From Solenopsis invicta (Eukaryota > Arthropoda > Insecta > Hymenoptera > Formicidae): a DNA stretch of 64,000 nucleotides. Shown here piece by piece: positions 11,168 through 24,900 of this stretch. The stretch spans positions 10,737,037 to 10,801,036 of the forward strand of contig NC_052673.1 in the NCBI RefSeq assembly GCF_016802725.1, given 5' to 3'. Numbering within the stretch: the stretch's first letter is position 1; the number at the start of each line of letters is the position of its first letter. A model generated the notes under the pieces. That model was not told the origin of the DNA. It worked only from the letters and a program-made list of their open reading frames with translations, and ran no database searches. The position numbers and the translations under genes were made by a program.

Positions 11168-12487
11168 CAGGGTTGGGCAGAAAAACCTGACACATTTTAA
11201 AAAATCGTTATTCCCCTCCAAGTGAAAAGAGGGCGCTGTAACTCCGGAGCGAAAAATAGATGGTTGAAGGTTTATGTTTACATATCAGTACAGTTCCAGT
11301 ATGGAGAAGTGGCCGCCGCAACAACGCGCGTTCGTTTGCGAGCGTTTTTTCATAACTCAGTCCTACGTTCAAGCAATTCGCGATTTTCGTATTGAATATT
11401 CTCTTCGTCCACGAGATCCGGTTCCCTCTCGTAATTCTGTGAATCTGTGGGTCAAAAACTTCCGACAAACAGCTACAGCCACGAAACAAAAGCCTCCAGG
11501 GCAACCAAGAACGGTAAGAACCCCTGAAAATGAGACACGCGTTCGCACCTCTTTGCAACGAAGTCCACGCCGTTCTGCCGGTAAACATGCTCAAGCTCTC
11601 GGAATGTCTCGTCGATCGTTTAGCAGAATGTTGAAAGCGATGAATTTTCATCCCTACAAAATTCTCATAACCCAGGAATTGAAATATACCGACTATGCAG
11701 CTCGATTAAGATTCGCAGAAAAAATGAAGGAGTTGTTGGACAACGAAGAAATTGACCGTAAGTTTTTAATGATTAGCGACGAAGCTCATTTTTATTTGAA
11801 CAAGACAGTAAACAAACAAAACTGTCGTTATTATGCTACGGAGAACCCTCAGCAGATAGTCGAGGAGCCGTTACATTCCGAACGCGTGACTGTTTGGTGT
11901 GGAGTTGCAGAGTGGGGAATAGTGGGGCCTTACTTCTTTCAAGGAACGATCAACACGGAGCGCTATCTGGAGATGTTAAAAACGTTCTTAATACCGGAGT
12001 TGAAGAAGAAACGCAAGTTTCGTCGCACCTTCTTCCAACAAGATGGCGCCACGTGCCGTACGGCGAAAAAGACGTTGGATTTCCTACGCGAAGAATTCGG
12101 AACCCGTCTGCTGTCTCGCAACACTGAGTTTCCATGGCCACCACGTTCGCCCGATCTCTCAGTGTGCGACTTCTTTTTGTGGGGCTATTTGAAGCAACGT
12201 GTCTACGCTAACAAACCTCGAACCTTGGACCAGCTGAGAGCCAATATTCGGAGAGAAATTGCAGAAATAAAGCTAGCGATGTTGAAAAAAGTGTATGACA
12301 ATTTCGAAAAACGCTTCGAAAATTGTATTGCTTGTAACGGCCATCATTTAGCCGATATAATTTTTGGTAAATAAACAAAAAAACCTTCAAGTGTCTAGTT
12401 TATTCTCCCGGAGTTTCAACCTCTTCCGATTAATAGCGGCCGCGCAAGTGGTTATTAAAATGTGTCAAGTTCCTCTGCCCAATCCTG
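11168..12487 (+). mobile_element. Tc1/mariner element, DD41D type, structurally complete
   Basis: The element is 1320 bp with imperfect inverted ends of about 33 bp: CAGGGTTGGGCAG on the left and the reverse complement of CAGGATTGGGCAG on the right. TA on each side (11166-11167 and 12488-12489) is the expected target duplication. It encodes one uninterrupted transposase. It lies in the copia leader, so it is younger than that element. Confidence 0.9.
11274..12374 (+). CDS. Mariner-family transposase, DD41D
   Basis: The frame is open for 366 codons; the start could also be Met10 at 11301 (MEKWPPQQRAF). The N-terminal half holds paired helix-turn-helix DNA-binding regions and a GQPRTVRTPEN linker that resembles the GRPR motif. 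The catalytic residues are D169 in SDEAHF, D257 in QQDGA and D299 in SVCDFFLWG. There are 41 residues between the second and third, which places it with DD41D elements rather than classical DD34D mariners. No stop or frameshift is visible, so the enzyme may be active. It would cut and paste its own element into TA sites in the nucleus. Confidence 0.88.
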   Translation: MFTYQYSSSMEKWPPQQRAFVCERFFITQSYVQAIRDFRIEYSLRPRDPVPSRNSVNLWVKNFRQTATATKQKPPGQPRTVRTPENETRVRTSLQRSPRRSAGKHAQALGMSRRSFSRMLKAMNFHPYKILITQELKYTDYAARLRFAEKMKELLDNEEIDRKFLMISDEAHFYLNKTVNKQNCRYYATENPQQIVEEPLHSERVTVWCGVAEWGIVGPYFFQGTINTERYLEMLKTFLIPELKKKRKFRRTFFQQDGATCRTAKKTLDFLREEFGTRLLSRNTEFPWPPRSPDLSVCDFFLWGYLKQRVYANKPRTLDQLRANIRREIAEIKLAMLKKVYDNFEKRFENCIACNGHHLADIIFGK

Positions 12488-12590
12488 TACTTGTTTTATT
12501 CTTGTCTATATAACCTCACTTTACTGACTCTTACTTGCTTTACTCGGTTTTTTTTTGGAGGTTACATTACTATTTCCGCTATTTTTGCAC

Positions 12591-12604
12591 CTGGGCACAT
12601 AACC
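12591..12604 (-). promoter_or_regulatory. Copia primer-binding site (initiator Met tRNA type)
   Basis: The minus strand reads GGTTATGTGCCCAG immediately after the LTR. This is a near match to the copia-type site that pairs with an internal half of initiator methionine tRNA. One base differs from the form I know. Confidence 0.6.
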
Positions 12605-12993
12605 TGCCATAATTGTGAGATACAATTGATGTGCAGGGAACCGTGCAAAAATCAGGGAATCTTGAATCGGACCAATTGAGATAGAAATGCAATTTGAACT
12701 TTTATTAAAATTATACTCAATGTACACTCAATAGGCTAGCGCCTGCAACAAGAATACAAGTAATTCATTTCTCGCAAACTAAACTAAAAATATTGCAACT
12801 TAGTAATTAAAAGAATATTACATGATATGCACTTGCACGTATAAAATTTCGATTTATCACGATTACGATTAGACAAAGAAGATGAAGAACGACCGTACAC
12901 ACAGTGCATAGAGATACAACAGTACACTAGATAGTCTCACGAACTAACAAAGAACTACTTATCATCGCCATCTACAAACACTTAAACCCAACA
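12605..12993 (-). repeat. Copia 5' LTR
   Basis: On the minus strand the LTR starts TGTTGGGTTTAAGTG, a typical copia TGTTGG start, and ends in CA directly before the primer-binding site. It is 389 bp long. No second LTR is seen in the window, so the insertion age cannot be estimated from LTR divergence. Confidence 0.75.
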
Positions 12994-15900
12994 GATCCAG
13001 TATGATAAAAGTTAGAACACTTCGGTGGGCAATCAGAACAGAGATATTAGAGAAATTCGCAAAAATAGTTTTACTAAAAAATTTCGTACTTTGACTGATA
13101 TAACTCTTTCGTTTATCACTTTAGCGATTTGATACATTATGATAAGGGTTAGAACTCTTATGGGGCTATCAGAACTCGCGAAATAATGGCAAAATTCGCA
13201 AAAAAATTTTACTTAAAAATTTTAAATTTTGTCTGATATAACACTTTCGTTTTTGACTTTAGCGATTCGATCCATTATGATAAAAACTAGAACGCTTCGG
13301 TGGGCTATCAGAACACAGAGATATCGGAGAAATTCGCAAAAAAAATTTAACTCAAAAATTTCGAAATTTGCCTGATATAAGTCTTTCCTTTTTCAGTTCA
13401 GCGATTCGATACATCATGATAAATGTTATATCTCTTCTGTGGGCTTTCAGAACACAGAGATATTGGATAAATTCGCAAAAAAAGCAATTTTACTAAAAAA
13501 TTTCGAACTTTGACTGATATAACACTTTCGTCTTTTACTTTAGCGATTCGATCCATTATGATAAATGTTATAACTCTTCTCGGGGCTATCAGAACACAGA
13601 GATATTGGACAAATTCGCAAAAAAAATTTTCCTAAAATTTTCGAACTTTGACTGATATAACTCTTTCGTTTTTCACTTTAGCGATTCGATACATTATGAT
13701 AAAAGTTAGAACTCTTCTCGGGGCTATCAGAACACAGAGATATTGGAGAAATTCGCAAAAAAAATTTTACTCAAAAATTTCGAAATTTGCATGATATAAG
13801 TCTTTCCTTTTTCAGTTCAGCGATTCGATACATCATGATAAATGTTATATCTCTTCTGTGGGCTATCAGAACACAGAGATATTGGATAAATTCGCAAAAA
13901 AAGCAATTTTACTAAAAAATTTCGAACTTTGACTGATATAACACTTTCGTATTTTACTTTAGCGATTCGATCCATTATGATAAAAGTTATAACACTTCTC
14001 GGGGCTATCAGAACACAGAGATATTGGACAAAAAAAAAAAAAAAAATTTTCCTAAAATTTTCGAACTTTGACTGTTATAACTCTTTCGTCTTTCACTTTA
14101 GCGATTCGATCCATTATGATAAAAGTTAGAACTCTTCTCGGGGCTATCAGAACACAGAGATATTGGAGAAATTCGCAAAAAAAGCAATTTTACTAAAAAA
14201 TTTCGAACTTGGACTGATATAACACTTTCGTCTTTTACTTTAGCGATTCGATCCGTTATGCTAAATGTTATAACTCTTATCGGGGCTATCAGAACACAGA
14301 GATATTGGACAAATTCGCTGTAAAATTTTTCCTAAAATTTTCGAACTTTGAATGATATAACTCTTTCGTCTTTCACTTTAGCGATTCGATCCATTATGAT
14401 AAAAGTTAGAACTCTTCTCGGGGCTATCAGAACACAGAGATATTGGAGAAAGTCGCAAAAAAAATTTTACTCAAAAATTTCGAAATTTGCCTGATATAAG
14501 TCTTTCCTTTTTCAGTTCAGCGATTCGATACATCATGATAAATGTTATATCTCTTCTGTGGGCTATCAGAACACAGAGATATTGGATAAATTCGCAAAAA
14601 AAGCAATTTTACTAAAAAATTTCGAACTTTGACTGATATAACACTTTCGTCTTTTACTTTAGCGATTCGATCCATTATGATAAATGTTATAACTCTTCTC
14701 GGGGCTATCAGAACACAGAGATATTGGACAAATTCGCAAAAAAAATTTTCCTAAAATTTTCGAACTTTGACTGATATAACTCTTTCGTCTTTCACTTTAG
14801 CGATTCGATCCATTATGATAAAAGTTAGAACTCTTCTCAGGGGCTATCAGAACACAGAGATATTGGAGAAATTCGCAAAAAAAATTGTACTAAAAATGTC
14901 GAAATTTGCCTGATATAAGTCTTTCCTTTTTCAGGTCAGCGATTCGATACGTCATGATAAATGTTATATCTCTTCTGTGGGCTATCAGAACACAGAGATA
15001 TTGAAGAAATTCGCAAAAAAAGCAATTTTACTAAAAAATTTTGAACTTTGACTGATATAACTGTCTCGTCTTTTACTTTAGCGATTCGATCCATTATGAT
15101 AAAAGTTATTACTCTTCTCGGGGCTATCAGAACTCAGAGATATTGGAGAAATTCGCAAAAAAAATTTAACTCAAAAATTTCGAAATTTGCCTGATATAAG
15201 ACTTTCCTTTTTCAGTTCAGCGATTCGATACATCATGATAAATGTTATATCTCTTCTGTGGGCTATCAGAACACAGAGATATTGGATAAATTCGCAAAAA
15301 AAGCAATTTTACTAAAAAATTTCGAACTTTGACTGATATAACACTTTCGTCTTTTACTTTAGCGATTCGATCCATTATGATAAATGTTATAACTCTTCTC
15401 GGGACTATCAGAACACAGAGATATTGGACAAATTCGCAAAAAAAATTTTCCTCAAAATTTTCGAACTTTGACTGATATAACTCTTCCGTCTTTCAATTTA
15501 GCGATTCGATCCATTATGATAAAAGTTAGAAATCTTCTCTGGGCTATCAGAACACAGAAATATTGGAGAAATTTAAAAACAAAATTTTACTCAAAAATTT
15601 CGAAATTTGCCTGATATAAGTCTTTCCTTTTTCAGTTCAGCGATTCGATACATCATGATAAAAGTTATATCTCTTCTGTGGGCTATCAGAACACAAAGAT
15701 AATGGAGAAATTCGCAAAAAAAGCAATTTTACTAAAAAATTTCGAACTTTGACTGATATAACGCTTTCGTCTTTTACTTTAGCGATTCGATCCATTATGA
15801 TAAATGTTATAACTCTTCTCGGGGCTATCAGAACTCAGAGATATTGGAGAAATTCGCAAAAAAAATTTTACTCAAAAATTTCGAAATTTGCCTGATATAA

Positions 15901-18900
15901 GTCTTTCCTTTTTCAGTTCAGCGATTCGATACATCATGATAAATGTTATATCTCTTCTGTGGGCTATCAGAACACAGAGATATTGGATAAATTCGCAAAA
16001 AAAGCAATTTTACTAAAAAATTTCGAACTTTGACTGATATAACACTTTCGTATTTTACTTTAGCGATTCGATCCATTATGATAAATGTTATAACTTTTCT
16101 CGGGGCTATCAGAACACAGAGATATTGGACAAAATCGCAAAAAAAATTTTCCTAAAATTTTCGAACTTTGACTGATATAACTCTTTCGTCTTTCACTTTA
16201 GCGATTCGATCCATTATGATAAAAGTTAGAACTCTTCTCGGGGCTATCAGAACACAGAGATATTGGAGAAATTCGGAAAAAAAATTTTACTCAAAAATTT
16301 CGAAATTTGCCTGATATACGTCTTTCCTTTTTCAGTTCATCGATTCGATACATCATGATAAATGTTATATCTCTTCTGTGGGCTATCAGAACACAGAGAT
16401 ATTGGATAAATTCGCAAAAAAAGCAATTTTACTAAAAAATTTTGCACTTTGTCTGATATAACACTATCGTCTTTTACTTTAGCGATTCGATCCATTATGA
16501 TAAAAGATATAACTCTTCTCGGGGCTATCAGAACTCAGAGTTATTGGAGAAATTCGCAAAAAAAATTTAACTCAAAAATTTCGAAATTTGCCTGATATAA
16601 GTCTTTCCTTTTTCAGTTCAGCGATTCGATATATCATGATAAATGTTATATCTCTTCTGTAGGCTTTCAGAACACAGAGATATTGGATAAATTCGCAAAA
16701 AAACAATTTTACTAAAAAATTTCGAACTTTGACTGATATAACACTTTCGTCTTTTACTTTAGCGATTCGATCCATTATGATAAATGTTATAACTCTTCTC
16801 GGGGCTATCAGAACACAGAGATATTGGACAAATTCGCAAAAAAAATTTTACTCAAAAATTTCGAAATTTGCCTGATATAAGTCTTTCCTTTTTCAGTTCA
16901 GCGATTCGATACATCATGATAAATGTTATATCTCTTCTGTGGGCTATCAGAACACAGAGATATTGGATAAATTCGCAAAAAAAGCAATTTTAATATAAAA
17001 TTTCGAACTTTGACTGATATAAATCTTTTGTCTTTTACTTTAGCGATTCGATCCATTATGATAAATGTTATAAATCTTCTCGGGGCTATCAGAACACAGA
17101 GATATTGGACAAAATCGCAAAAAAAATTTTCCTAAAATTTTCGAACTTTGACTGATATAACTCTTTCGTCTTTCACTTTAGCGGTTCGATCCGTTATGAT
17201 AAAAGTTAGAACTCTTCTCGGGGCTATCAGAACACAGAGATATTGGAGAAATTCGGAAAAAAAATTTTACTCAAAAATTTCGAAATTTGCCTGATATACG
17301 TCTTTCCTTTTTCAGTTCATCGATTCGATACATCATGATAAATGTTATATCTCTTCTGTGGGCTATCAGAACACAGAGATATTGGAGAAATTCGCAAAAA
17401 AAGCAATTTAACTAAAAAATTTTGATCTTTGACTGATATAACTCTTTCGTCTTTTACTTTAGCGATTCGATCCATTATGATAAATGTTATAACTCTTCTC
17501 GGGGCTATCAGAACACAGAGAGATTGGACAAAATCGCAAAAAAAATTTTCCTAAAATTTTCGAACTTTGACTGATATAACTCTTTCGTCTTTCACTTTAG
17601 CGATTCGATCCATTATGATAAAAGTTAGAACTCTTCTCGGGGCTATCAGAACACAGAGATATTGGAGAAATTCGCAAAAAAAATTGTACTCAAAAATTTC
17701 GAAATTTGCCTGATATAAGTCTTTCCTTTTTCAGGTCAGCGATTCGATACGTCATGCTAAATGTTATATCTCTTCTGTGGGCTATCAGAACACAGAGATA
17801 TTGAAGAAATTCGCAAAAAAAACAATTTTACTAAAAAATTTTGAACTTTGACTGATATAACTGTCTCGTCTTTTACTTTAGCCATTCGATCCATTATGAT
17901 AAAAGTTATAACTCTTCTCGGGGCTATCAGAACTCAGAGATATTGGAGAAATTCGCAAAAAAAATTTAACTCAAAAATTTCGAAATTTGCCTGATATAAG
18001 ACTTTCCTTTTTCAGTTCAGCGATTCGATACATCATGATAAATGTTATATCTCTTCTGTGGGCTATCAGAACACAGAGATATTGGATAAATTCGCAAAAA
18101 AAGCAATTTTACTAAAAAATTTCGAACATTGACTGATATAACACTTTCGTCTTTTACTTTAGCGATTCGATCCATTATGATAAATGTTATAACTCTTCTC
18201 GGGACTATCAGAACACAGAGATATTGGACAAATTCGCAAAAAAAATTTTCCTCAAAGTTTTCGAACTTTGACTGATATAACTCTTCCGTCTTTCAATTTA
18301 GCGATTCGATCCATTATGATAAAAGTTAGAAATCTTCTCTGGGCTATCAGAACACAGAGATATTAGAGAAATTCGCACAAAAATTTTACTCAAAAATTTC
18401 GAAATTTGACTGATATATGTCTTTCCTTTTTCAGTTCAGAAATTCCATTCATCATGATAAAAGGTATATATCTTCTGTGGGCTATCAGGACACAGAGATA
18501 TTGAAGAAATTCGGAAAAAAACCAATTTTACTCAAAAATTTCGAACTTTGACTGATATATCTCTTTCGTCTTTCACTTTAGCGATTGAATCCACTATGAT
18601 AAAAGTTAGAACTCTTCTCGGGGATATCAGAACAGAGAGATATTGGAGAAATTCGCACAAAAATTTTACTCAAAAATTTCGAAATTTGACTGATATAAGT
18701 CTTTCCTTTTTCAGTTCAGAAATTCGATACATCATGATAAAAGGTTTATATCTTCTGTGGGCTATCAGAACACAGAGATATTGAAGAAATTCGGAAAAAA
18801 ACCAATTTTACTCAAAAATTTCGAACTTTGACTGATATAACTCTTTCGTCTTTCACTTTAGCGATTGGATCCACTATGATAAAAGTTAGAACTCTTCTCG

Positions 18901-21900
18901 GGGATATCAGAACAGAGAGATATTGGAGAAATTAGCAAAAAAAATTTTACTCAAAAATTTCGAAATTTGACTGATATAAGTCTTTCCTTTTTCAGTTCAG
19001 AAATTCGATACAACATGATAAAAAGTATATATCTTCTGTGGGCTATCAGAACACAGAGATATTGAAGAAATTCGGAAAAAAACTAATTTTACTCAAAAAT
19101 TTCGAACTTTGACTGATATAACACTTTCGTCTTTCACTTTAGCGATTCGATCCATTATGATTAAAGTTAGAACTCTTCTCGGGCTATCAGAACACAGAGA
19201 TATTGGAAATATTCTCACAAAAAATTTTCCTCAAAATTTTCGAACTTTGACTGATATAAGTCTTTCCTTTTTCAGTTCAGGGATTCGATACATCATGATA
19301 AAAGATATATCTTTTCTTTGGGGTATCAGAACACAGAGATATTGAAGAAATTCGGAAAAAAACCAATTTTACTCAAAAATTTCGAACTTTGACTGATATA
19401 ACTCTTTCGTCTTTCACTTTAGCGATTGGATCCACTATGATAAAAGTTAGAAATCTTCTCGGGCATATCAGAACACAGAGATATTAGAGAAATTCGCACA
19501 AAAATTTTACTCAAAAATTTCGAAATTTGACTGATATATGTCTTTCCTTTTTCAGTTCAGAAATTCCATTCATCATGATAAAAGGTATATATCTTCTGTG
19601 GGCTATCAGGACACAGAGATATTGAAGAAATTCGGAAAAAAACCAATTTTACTCAAAAATTTCGAACTTTGACTGATATAACTCTTTCGTCTTTCACTTT
19701 AGCGATTGGATCCACTATGATAAAAGTTAGAACTCTTCTCGGGGATATCAGAACACAGAGAGATTGGACAAAATCGCAAAAAAAATTTTCCTAAAATTTT
19801 CGAACTTTGACTGATATAACTCTTTCGTCTTTCACTTTAGCGATTCGATCCATTATGATAAAAGTTAGAACTCTTCTCGGGGCTATCAGAACACAGAGAT
19901 ATTGGAGAAATTCGCAAAAAAAATTGTACTCAAATATTTCGAAATTTGCCTGATATAAGTCTTTCCTTTTTCAGGTCAGCGATTCGATACGTCATGATAA
20001 ATGTTATATCTCTTCTGTGGGCTATCAGAACACAGAGATATTGAAGAAATTCGCAAAAAAAACAATTTTACTAAAAAATTTTGAACTTTGACTGATATAA
20101 CTGTCTCGTCTTTTACTTTAGCGATTCGATCCATTATGATAAAAGTTATAACTCTTCTCGGGGCTATCAGAACTCAGAGATATTGGAGAAATTCGCAAAA
20201 AAAATTTAACTCAAAAATTTCGAAATTTGCCTGATATAAGACTTTCCTTTTTCAGTTCAGCGATTCGATACATCATGATAAATGTTATATCTCTTCTGTG
20301 GGCTATCAGAACACAGAGATATTGGATAAATTCGCAAAAAAAGCAATTTTACTAAAAAATTTCGAACATTGACTGATATAACACTTTCGTCTTTTACTTT
20401 AGCGATTCGATCCATTATGATAAATGTTATAACTCTTCTCGGGACTATCAGAACACAGAGATATTGGACAAATTCGCAAAAAAAATTTTCCTCAAAATTT
20501 TCGAACTTTGACTGATATAACTCTTCCGTCTTTCAATTTAGCGATTCGATCCATTATGATAAAAGTTAGAAATCTTCTCTGGGCTATCAGAACACAGAGA
20601 TATTGGAGAAATTCGAAAAAAAAATTTTACTCAAAAATTTCGAAATTTGCCTGATATAAGTCTTTCCTTTTTCAGTTCAGCGATTCGATACATCATGATA
20701 AAAGTTATATCTCTTCTGTGGGCTATCAGAACACAAAGATAATGGAAAAATTCGCAAAAAAAGCAATTTTACTAAAAAATTTCGAACTTTGACTGATATA
20801 ACGCTTTCGTCTTTTACTTTAGCGATTCGATCCATTATGATAAATGTTATATCTCTTCTCGTGGCTATCAGAACTCAGAGATATTGGAGAAATTCGCAAA
20901 AAAAATTTTACTCAAAAATTTCGAAATTTGCCTGATATAAGTCTTTCCTTTTTCAGTTCAGCGATTCGATACATCATGATAAATGTTATATCTCTTCTGT
21001 GGGCTATCAGAACACAGAGATATTGGATAAATTCGCAAAAAAAGCAATTTTACTAAAAAATTTCGAACTTTGACTGATATAACACTTTCGTATTTTACTT
21101 TAGCGCTTCGATCCATTATGATAAATGTTATAACTCTTCTCGGGGCTATCAGAACACAGAGAGATTGGACAAAATCGCAAAAAAAGTTTTCCTAAAATTT
21201 TCGAACTTTGACTGATATAACTCTTTCGTCTTTCACTTTAGCGATTCGATCCATTATGATAAAAGTTAGAACTCTTCTCGGGGCTATCAGAACACAGAGA
21301 TATTGGAGAAATTCGCAAAAAAAATTGTACTCAAAAATTTCGAAATTTGCCTGATATAAGTCTTTCCTTTTTCAGGTCAGCGATTCGATACGTCATGATA
21401 AATGTTATATCTCTTCTGTGGGCTATCAGAACACAGAGATATTGGATAAATTCGCAAAAAAACAATTTTACTAAAAAATTTCGAACTTTGACTGATATAA
21501 ACCTTTCGTCTTTTACTTTAGCGATTCGATCCATTATGATAAATGTTATAACTCTTCTCGGGGCTATCAGAACACAGAGATATTGGACAAATTCGCAAAA
21601 AAAATTTTACTCAAAAATTTCGAAATTTGCCTGATATAAGTCTTTCCTTTTTCAGTTCAGCGATTCGATACATCATGATAAATGTTATATCTCTTCTGTG
21701 GGCTATCAGAACACAGAGATATTGGATAAATTCGCAAAAAAAGCAATTTTACTATAAAATTTCGAACTTTGACTGATATAAATCTTTCGTCTTTTACTTT
21801 AGCGATTCGATCCATTACGATAAATGTTATAACTCTTGTCGGGGCTATCAGAACACAGAGATATTGGACAAATTCGCAAAAAAAATTGTCCTCAAAATTT

Positions 21901-24900
21901 TCGAACTTTGTCTGATATAACTCTTTCGTCTTTCACTATAGCGATTCGATCCATTATGATAAAAGTTAGAACTGTTCTCGGGGCTATCAGAACACAGAGA
22001 TATTGGAGAAATTCGCAAAAAAAATTTTACTCAAAAATTTCGAAATTAGCCTGATATAAGTCTTTCCTTTTTCAGTTCAGCGATTCGATACATCATGATA
22101 AATGTTATATCTCTTCTGTGGGCTTTCAGAACACAGAGATATTGGATAAATTCGCAAAAAAAGCAATTTTACTAAAAAATTTCGAACTTTGACTGATATA
22201 ACACTTTCGTCTTTTACTTTAGCGATTCGATCCATTATGATAAATGTTATAACTCTTCTCGGGGCTATCAGAACACAGAGATATTGGACAAATTCGCAAA
22301 AAAAATTTTCCTAAAATTTTCGAACTTTGACTGATATAACTCTTTCGTTTTTTACTTTAGCAATTCGATACATTATGATAAAAGTTAGAACTCTTCTCGG
22401 GGCTATCAGAACACAGAGATATTGGAGAAATTCGCAAAAAAAATTTTACTCAAAAATTTCGAAATTTGCCTGATATAAGGCCTTCCTTTTTCAGTTCAGC
22501 GATTCGATACATCATGATAAATGTTATATCTCTTCTGTGGGCTATCAGAACACAGAGATATTGGATAAATTCGCAAAAAAAGCAATTTTACTATAAAATT
22601 TCGAACTTTGACTGATATAAATCTTTCGTCTTTTACTTTAGCGATTCGATCCATTACGATAAATGTTATAACTCTTGTCGGGGCTATCAGAACACAGAGA
22701 TATTGGACAAATTCGCAAAAAAAATTGTCCTCAAAATTTTCGAACTTTGTCTGATATAACTCTTTCGTCTTTCACTTTAGCGATTCGATCCATTATGATA
22801 AAAGTTAGAACTGTTCTCGGGGCTATCAGAACACAGAGATATTGGAGAAATTCGCAAAAAAAATTTTACTCAAAAATTTCGAAATTAGCCTGATATAAGT
22901 CTTTCCTTTTTCAGTTCAGCGATTCGATACATCATGATAAATGTTATATCTCTTCTGTGGGCTATCAGAACACAGAGATATTGGATAAATTCGCAAAAAA
23001 AGCAATTTTACTAAAAAATTTCGAACTTTGACTGATATAACACTTTCGTATTTTACTTTAGCGATTCGATCCATTATGATAAATGTTATAACTCTTCTCG
23101 GGGCTATCAGAACACAGAGAGATTGGACAAAATCGCAAAAAAAATTTTCCTAAAATTTTCGAACTTTGACTGATATAACTCTTTCGTCTTTCACTTTAGC
23201 GATTCGATCCATTATGATAAAAGTTAGAACTCTTCTCGGGGCTATCAGAACACAGAGATATTGGAGAAATTCGCAAAAAAAATTGTACTCAAAAATTTCG
23301 AAATTTGCCTGATATAAGTCTTTCCTTTTTCAGGTCAGCGATTCGATACGTCATGATAAATGTTATATCTCTTCTGTGGGCTATCAGAACACAGAGATAT
23401 TGACGAAATTCGCAAAAAAAGCAATTTTACTAAAAAATTTTGAACTTTGACTGATATAACTGTCTCGTCTTTTACTTTAGCGATTCGATCCATTATGATA
23501 AAAGTTATAACTCTTCTCGGGGCTATCAGAACTCAGAGATATTGGAGAAATTCGCAAAAAAAATTTAACTCAAAAATTTCGAAATTTGCCTGATATAAGA
23601 CTTTCCTTTTTCAGTTCAGCGATTCGATACATCATGATAAATGTTATATCTCTTCTGTGGGCTATCAGAACACAGAGATATTGGATAAATTCGCAAAAAA
23701 AGCAATTTTACTAAAAAATTTCGAACATTGACTGATATAACACTTTCGTCTTTTACTTTAGCGATTCGATCCATTATGATAAATGTTATAACACTTCTCG
23801 GGACTATCAGAACACAGAGATATTGGACAAATTCGCAAAAAAAATTTTCCTCAAAGTTTTCGAACTTTGACTGATATAACTCTTCCGTCTTTCAATTTAG
23901 CGATTCGATCCATTATGATAAAAGTTAGAAATCTTCTCTGGGCTATCAGAACACAGAAATATTGGAGAAATTAAAAAAAAAATTTTACTCAAAAATTTCG
24001 AAATTTGCCTGATATAAGTCTTTCCTTTTTCAGTTCAGCGATTCGATACATCATGATAAAAGTTATATCTCTTCTGTGGGCTATCAGAACAGAAAGATAA
24101 TGGAGAAATTCGCAAAAAAAGCAATTTTACTAAAAAATTTCGAACTTTGACTGATATAACGCTTTCGTCTTTTACTTTAGCGATTCGATCCATTATGATA
24201 AATGTTATAACTCTTCTCGGGGCTATCAGAACTCAGAGATATTGGAGAAATTCGCAAAAAAAATTTTACTCAAAAATTTCGAAATTAGCCTGATATAAGT
24301 CTTTCCTTTTTCAGTTCAGCAATTCGATACATCATGATAAATGTTATATCTCTTCTGTGGGTTATCAGAACACAGAGATATTGGATAAATTCGCAAAAAA
24401 AGCAATTTTACTAAAAAATTTCGAACTTTGACTGATATAACACATTCGTCTTTTACTTTAGCGATTCGATCCATTATGATAAATGTTATAACTCTTCTCG
24501 GGACTATCAGAACACAGAGATATTGGACAAATTCGCAAAAAAAATTTTCCTCAAAGTTTTCGAACTTTGACTGATATAACTCTTCCGTCTTTCAATTTAG
24601 CGATTCGATCCATTATGATAAAAGTTAGAAATCTTCTCTGGGCTATCAGAACACAGAAATATTGGAGAAATTAAAAAAAAAAAATTTTACTCAAAAATTT
24701 CGAAATTTGCCTGATATAAGTCTTTCCTTTTTCAGTTCAGCGATTCGATACATCATGATAAAAGTTATATCTCTTCTGTGGGCTATCAGAACACAAAGAT
24801 AATGGAGAAATTCGCAAAAAAAGCAATTTTACTAAAAAATTTCGAACTTTGACTGATATAACGCTTTCGTCTTTTACTTTAGCGATTCGATCCATTATGA

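Larger units (their letters stand above)
7796..12993 (-). mobile_element. Ty1/copia LTR retrotransposon, 3'-truncated, with nested insertions
   Basis: Read on the minus strand, the order is LTR (12605-12993), primer-binding site (12604-12591), leader, gag (11146-10358), then protease, integrase and reverse transcriptase down to about 7796. Protease-integrase-RT order is diagnostic of Ty1/copia. RNase H and the 3' LTR are missing; the sequence changes to the inverted repeat at 7795. A mariner (11168-12487) sits in the leader and a 145 bp MITE (9056-9200) in integrase. At least four in-frame stops show that it is dead. The LTR edge at 12993/12994 abuts satellite monomer sequence, so the element inserted into or at the edge of the array. 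Confidence 0.88.

Noticed and set aside
17181..17200. GGTTCGATCC resembling a tRNA T-loop
   Set aside because: It is a variant of the satellite GATTCGATCC motif; no acceptor or anticodon stem surrounds it.
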